Assembly: GCA_023249715.1 (NCBI GenBank)
Contig: JAHFCA010000041.1
Span: 1-9,851 of the forward strand
Direction: 5' to 3'
Source: Elusimicrobiota bacterium
GTDB lineage: Bacteria > Elusimicrobiota > Elusimicrobia > 2-02-FULL-39-32
Length of the DNA stretch: 9,851 nt
A program made the translations under genes and the position numbers. Below the pieces are notes generated by a model. That model saw nothing but the letters and a program-made list of their open reading frames with translations. It searched no databases and was not told the origin of the DNA. Every line of letters begins with the position of its first letter. The first letter of the stretch is position 1. Of this stretch, positions 7,629 through 9,851 are shown piece after piece.

Positions 7629-9716
7629 ATGCCTAGAGCATTTCCATTAGAAAAAGTTAGAAATATAGGGATTGTGGCCCACATTGATGCCGGGAAAACA
7701 ACCACCACGGAGCGCGTTCTCTATTATACAGGGCGCATCTATAAAATTGGAGAAGTGCATGATGGAACAACCCAAATGGACTGGATGGAACAGGAGAGGG
7801 AGCGAGGCATTACAATTACCTCTGCCGCCACGTACTGTCAATGGAAAGATAACCAAATTAATATTATTGACACCCCAGGACATATCGATTTTACCGTTGA
7901 AGTAAACAGAAGTTTGCGGGTACTGGATGGAGCCGTGGTTGTCCTAGACGGTTCTCAAGGAGTAGAACCTCAATCCGAAACGAACTGGAGACTTGCCGAC
8001 CAATACCATGTGCCCCGTTTGGTTTACGCCAATAAAATGGATAAAGTAGGGGCGGATTTTTACATGTGTGAAGTCTCTATGCGGGTTCGATTGGGGGCTA
8101 ACGCAGTGCCCATTCAAATTCCTATAGGCGCGGAAAATAAATTTGTAGGACTCGTTGATTTAGTGCAGATGAAGGCTTACGAGTGGACAGGAGAAGAACT
8201 TGGGGCGAAGTTTACAGTAATAGAAATTCCCGCTGAGCTTAAAGAAAAAGCAAAACAGTATAGAGATAAATTAATTGAAGCCCTTTCCGATTTTGATGAC
8301 GCCATTGCAGAAAAATTTTTAAATGGTAAAGAAATTATGGAAGCTGAATTAAAAGCCGCCATCCGCAAGGCCACGATTACAGGCAATTTTTACCCCATGC
8401 TCTGCGGCACTTCTTTTAAAAACAAAGGAGTACAAAATCTTTTAGATGCTGTTTGCGACTATTTACCGAATCCGATCGATCGTCAAGGGATGAAGGCAGT
8501 GTATACAGAAAAAGAAGGCGAAACTACCATTGAAGCAAAAGATGATGCTCTTTTTAGAGCGTTAGCTTTTAAAATTCAATCGGATCCCCATGTGGGAAAA
8601 TTGACCTATATTAGAGTCTATTCCGGAACCTTAAAAACTGGAACCTCTGTCTACAACAGCAAAAAAAGAAGATCGGAAAGAATTGGAAGAATTTTAAGAA
8701 TGCATGCGAATAAGAGAGAAGAAATAGAGGAGATCTACGCGGGGGACATTGCCGCCGCCATAGGGCTAAAGAATGTGACTACGGGAGATACGCTCTGTGA
8801 TGAAAAAGAGCCTCTGGCTTTGGAGTCTATGAAATTCCCGGAACCGGTCATCTCTATTTCAATTGAGCCAAAAACTAAAGCCGACGAAGAAAAGATGTCT
8901 ATCGCTTTGGGGCGTTTGGCGGAAGAAGACCCTACCTTTAGAGTTAGAAGCGATATCGAGACCGGCCAAACCATTATTTCTGGAATGGGGGAACTTCACT
9001 TAGAAATTATTGTGGACCGCATGAGACGAGAATTTAAAGTAGAGGCGAATGTGGGAAAACCTCAGGTAGCCTATAGAGAAACGGTTCGTAAAACAGTGGA
9101 ACAGGAAGGAAAATATATTCGGCAAACCGGCGGACGGGGCCAATATGGCCACGTTTGGATTACGTTGGACCCTTTGCCTCCAGCCTCTGGATTTGAATTC
9201 CTCGATAAGATTAAGGGGGGCCGTATTCCTAAAGAATATATTCCCGCTTGCGAGAAGGGAATAAAAGAAGCGCTCGATACGGGAGTGCTTGCAGGATATC
9301 CTGTCGTGGATGTGCGCGCCACCCTCTTTGACGGCAGTTTCCATGAAGTAGATTCTTCTGAAATGGCATTTAAAATTGCCGCTTCTATGGCCTTTAAAGC
9401 CGCGTGTAAAAAAGCATCCCCCGTATTACTCGAACCTATTATGAAAATTGAAGTTTTAACTCCGGAAGAATATATGGGAGATGTTATTGGCGACCTTAAT
9501 TCCAGACGAGCCAAGATTGAATCTATGGAACCAAGAGGAAATATTAAAGTAATTCATGGAACAGTGCCCCTTTCGGAAATGTTTGGATACGCAACCTCAT
9601 TAAGATCGGTGTCCCAGGGAAGAGCCAGCTATTCCATGGAGACTTCCCACTATGAAGAAGTGCCCAGACAAATTGCAGAACAGATTGTGCAAAAGGTAAC
9701 GGTTACCGCATCCTAA
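7629..9716 (+). CDS. fusA: Elongation factor G, translocation GTPase
   Basis: EF-G, 695 residues (E. coli 704), which uses GTP to move tRNAs and mRNA through the ribosome and also acts in ribosome recycling. GTPase motifs: P-loop AHIDAGKT at 17-24, switch I RGITIT at 59-64, DTPGH at 81-85 with the catalytic-type H85, NKMD at 135-138, and a G5-like TSFK at 261-264. Domain II begins at about 290; domain III contains GMGELHLEIIVDRM; domain IV has GRGQYGHVW from 503 and the tip segment DGSFHEVDSSE with H572; domain V ends with EPRGNIKVIHG, FGYATSLRS and QGRASYSME. Residues linked to fusidic acid sensitivity that I can place (F88, the His of GELHL) are wild type. The position in the str operon indicates the main translocase rather than a specialised paralogue. 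The ATG follows the rpsG stop by 6 bases with no Shine-Dalgarno sequence. Confidence 0.99.
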   Translation: MPRAFPLEKVRNIGIVAHIDAGKTTTTERVLYYTGRIYKIGEVHDGTTQMDWMEQERERGITITSAATYCQWKDNQINIIDTPGHIDFTVEVNRSLRVLDGAVVVLDGSQGVEPQSETNWRLADQYHVPRLVYANKMDKVGADFYMCEVSMRVRLGANAVPIQIPIGAENKFVGLVDLVQMKAYEWTGEELGAKFTVIEIPAELKEKAKQYRDKLIEALSDFDDAIAEKFLNGKEIMEAELKAAIRKATITGNFYPMLCGTSFKNKGVQNLLDAVCDYLPNPIDRQGMKAVYTEKEGETTIEAKDDALFRALAFKIQSDPHVGKLTYIRVYSGTLKTGTSVYNSKKRRSERIGRILRMHANKREEIEEIYAGDIAAAIGLKNVTTGDTLCDEKEPLALESMKFPEPVISISIEPKTKADEEKMSIALGRLAEEDPTFRVRSDIETGQTIISGMGELHLEIIVDRMRREFKVEANVGKPQVAYRETVRKTVEQEGKYIRQTGGRGQYGHVWITLDPLPPASGFEFLDKIKGGRIPKEYIPACEKGIKEALDTGVLAGYPVVDVRATLFDGSFHEVDSSEMAFKIAASMAFKAACKKASPVLLEPIMKIEVLTPEEYMGDVIGDLNSRRAKIESMEPRGNIKVIHGTVPLSEMFGYATSLRSVSQGRASYSMETSHYEEVPRQIAEQIVQKVTVTAS

Positions 9717-9719
9717 ATT

Positions 9720-9725
9720 AAGGAG
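9720..9725 (+). promoter_or_regulatory. Shine-Dalgarno site of tuf
   Basis: AAGGAG lies 7 bases before the ATG at 9733, a near-ideal ribosome site and the strongest in the window. It fits the need for far more EF-Tu than EF-G from the same message. I see no promoter directly upstream. Confidence 0.85.
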
Positions 9726-9732
9726 AAAGATT

Positions 9733-9851
9733 ATGAGCAAAGCAAAATTTGAACGAACGAAGCCGCACTTAAACATAGGAACGATTGGGCACGTGGACCA
9801 TGGCAAGACAACGTTGACAGCCTCTATCTTAAAGGTGCTGAGTAAAGCGGG
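9733..9851 (+). CDS. tuf: Elongation factor Tu, N-terminal part (3' end outside window)
   Basis: EF-Tu, the GTPase that carries aminoacyl-tRNA to the ribosome. Only the first 39 codons and part of the next fit in the window. The reading MSKAKFERTKPHLNIGTIGH runs into the P-loop GHVDHGKT at residues 19-26, and then LTASILKVL, all as expected for the family's N-terminus. It starts 16 bases after the fusA stop with its own strong ribosome site, the usual str-operon order. Whether this is the only tuf copy in the genome cannot be told from here. Confidence 0.97.
   Translation, partial: MSKAKFERTKPHLNIGTIGHVDHGKTTLTASILKVLSKA

Noticed and set aside
7672..7905. 77-codon + strand frame inside the start of fusA
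   Set aside because: It overlaps the EF-G GTPase domain in another frame and has no family resemblance.
9071..9514. Open frame of 147 codons on the minus strand over fusA, and shorter ones at 4465-4875 and 3123-3500 over rpoC
   Set aside because: They lie wholly opposite highly conserved coding sequence, show no recognisable protein features and no ribosome sites; they are shadows of codon use.

Overview
The window is a slice of a core bacterial information-processing operon. All genes are on the + strand, in the order rpoB (3' part), rpoC, rpsL, rpsG, fusA, tuf (5' end). The six coding regions are separated by only 25, 9, 5, 6 and 16 bases, about 61 non-coding bases in total. I see no tRNA, rRNA, mobile element, CRISPR array, large repeat, terminator or convincing promoter. 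All five visible stop codons are TAA, and no gene has an internal frameshift, intein or in-frame stop.

Organism: a bacterium with a moderate to slightly AT-leaning genome and the standard genetic code. The RNA polymerase subunits carry two lineage-specific insertions typical of the Gram-negative (Gracilicutes/Hydrobacteria) side of the tree. One is a charged coiled-coil insert in beta (the betai9/SI2 position). The other is an insert of about 170 residues in the beta' trigger loop (SI3). No L7Ae-family gene lies between rpoC and rpsL, which differs from Firmicutes. From remembered sequence patterns, such as the Q-K-K-L-T-G-G insertion after the bridge helix and the style of S7 and EF-G, I lean weakly towards a candidate-phylum-like lineage near Elusimicrobiota or Omnitrophota. 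This is inference and needs a tree.

Layout: 1-2549 is the C-terminal two thirds of RNA polymerase beta, starting near E. coli residue 453. 2575-6750 is a complete beta' subunit. 6760-7137 is ribosomal protein S12, 7143-7622 is S7, 7629-9716 is a complete elongation factor G, and 9733-9851 is the first 39 codons of EF-Tu. The genes for the two large RNA polymerase subunits run straight into the str operon (S12-S7-EF-G-EF-Tu), so transcription and translation machinery are probably made from one long transcript.

The most notable sequence-level feature is translational. rpoC and tuf have good Shine-Dalgarno sites. rpsL, rpsG and fusA have none at normal spacing, follow the upstream stop by 5-9 bases, and all start with ATGCCTA, which suggests translational coupling. 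The S12-S7 gap of 5 bases leaves no room for an E. coli-style intercistronic S7 operator. I found no undescribed system here; this is an ordinary, highly conserved region with a few lineage-specific details.
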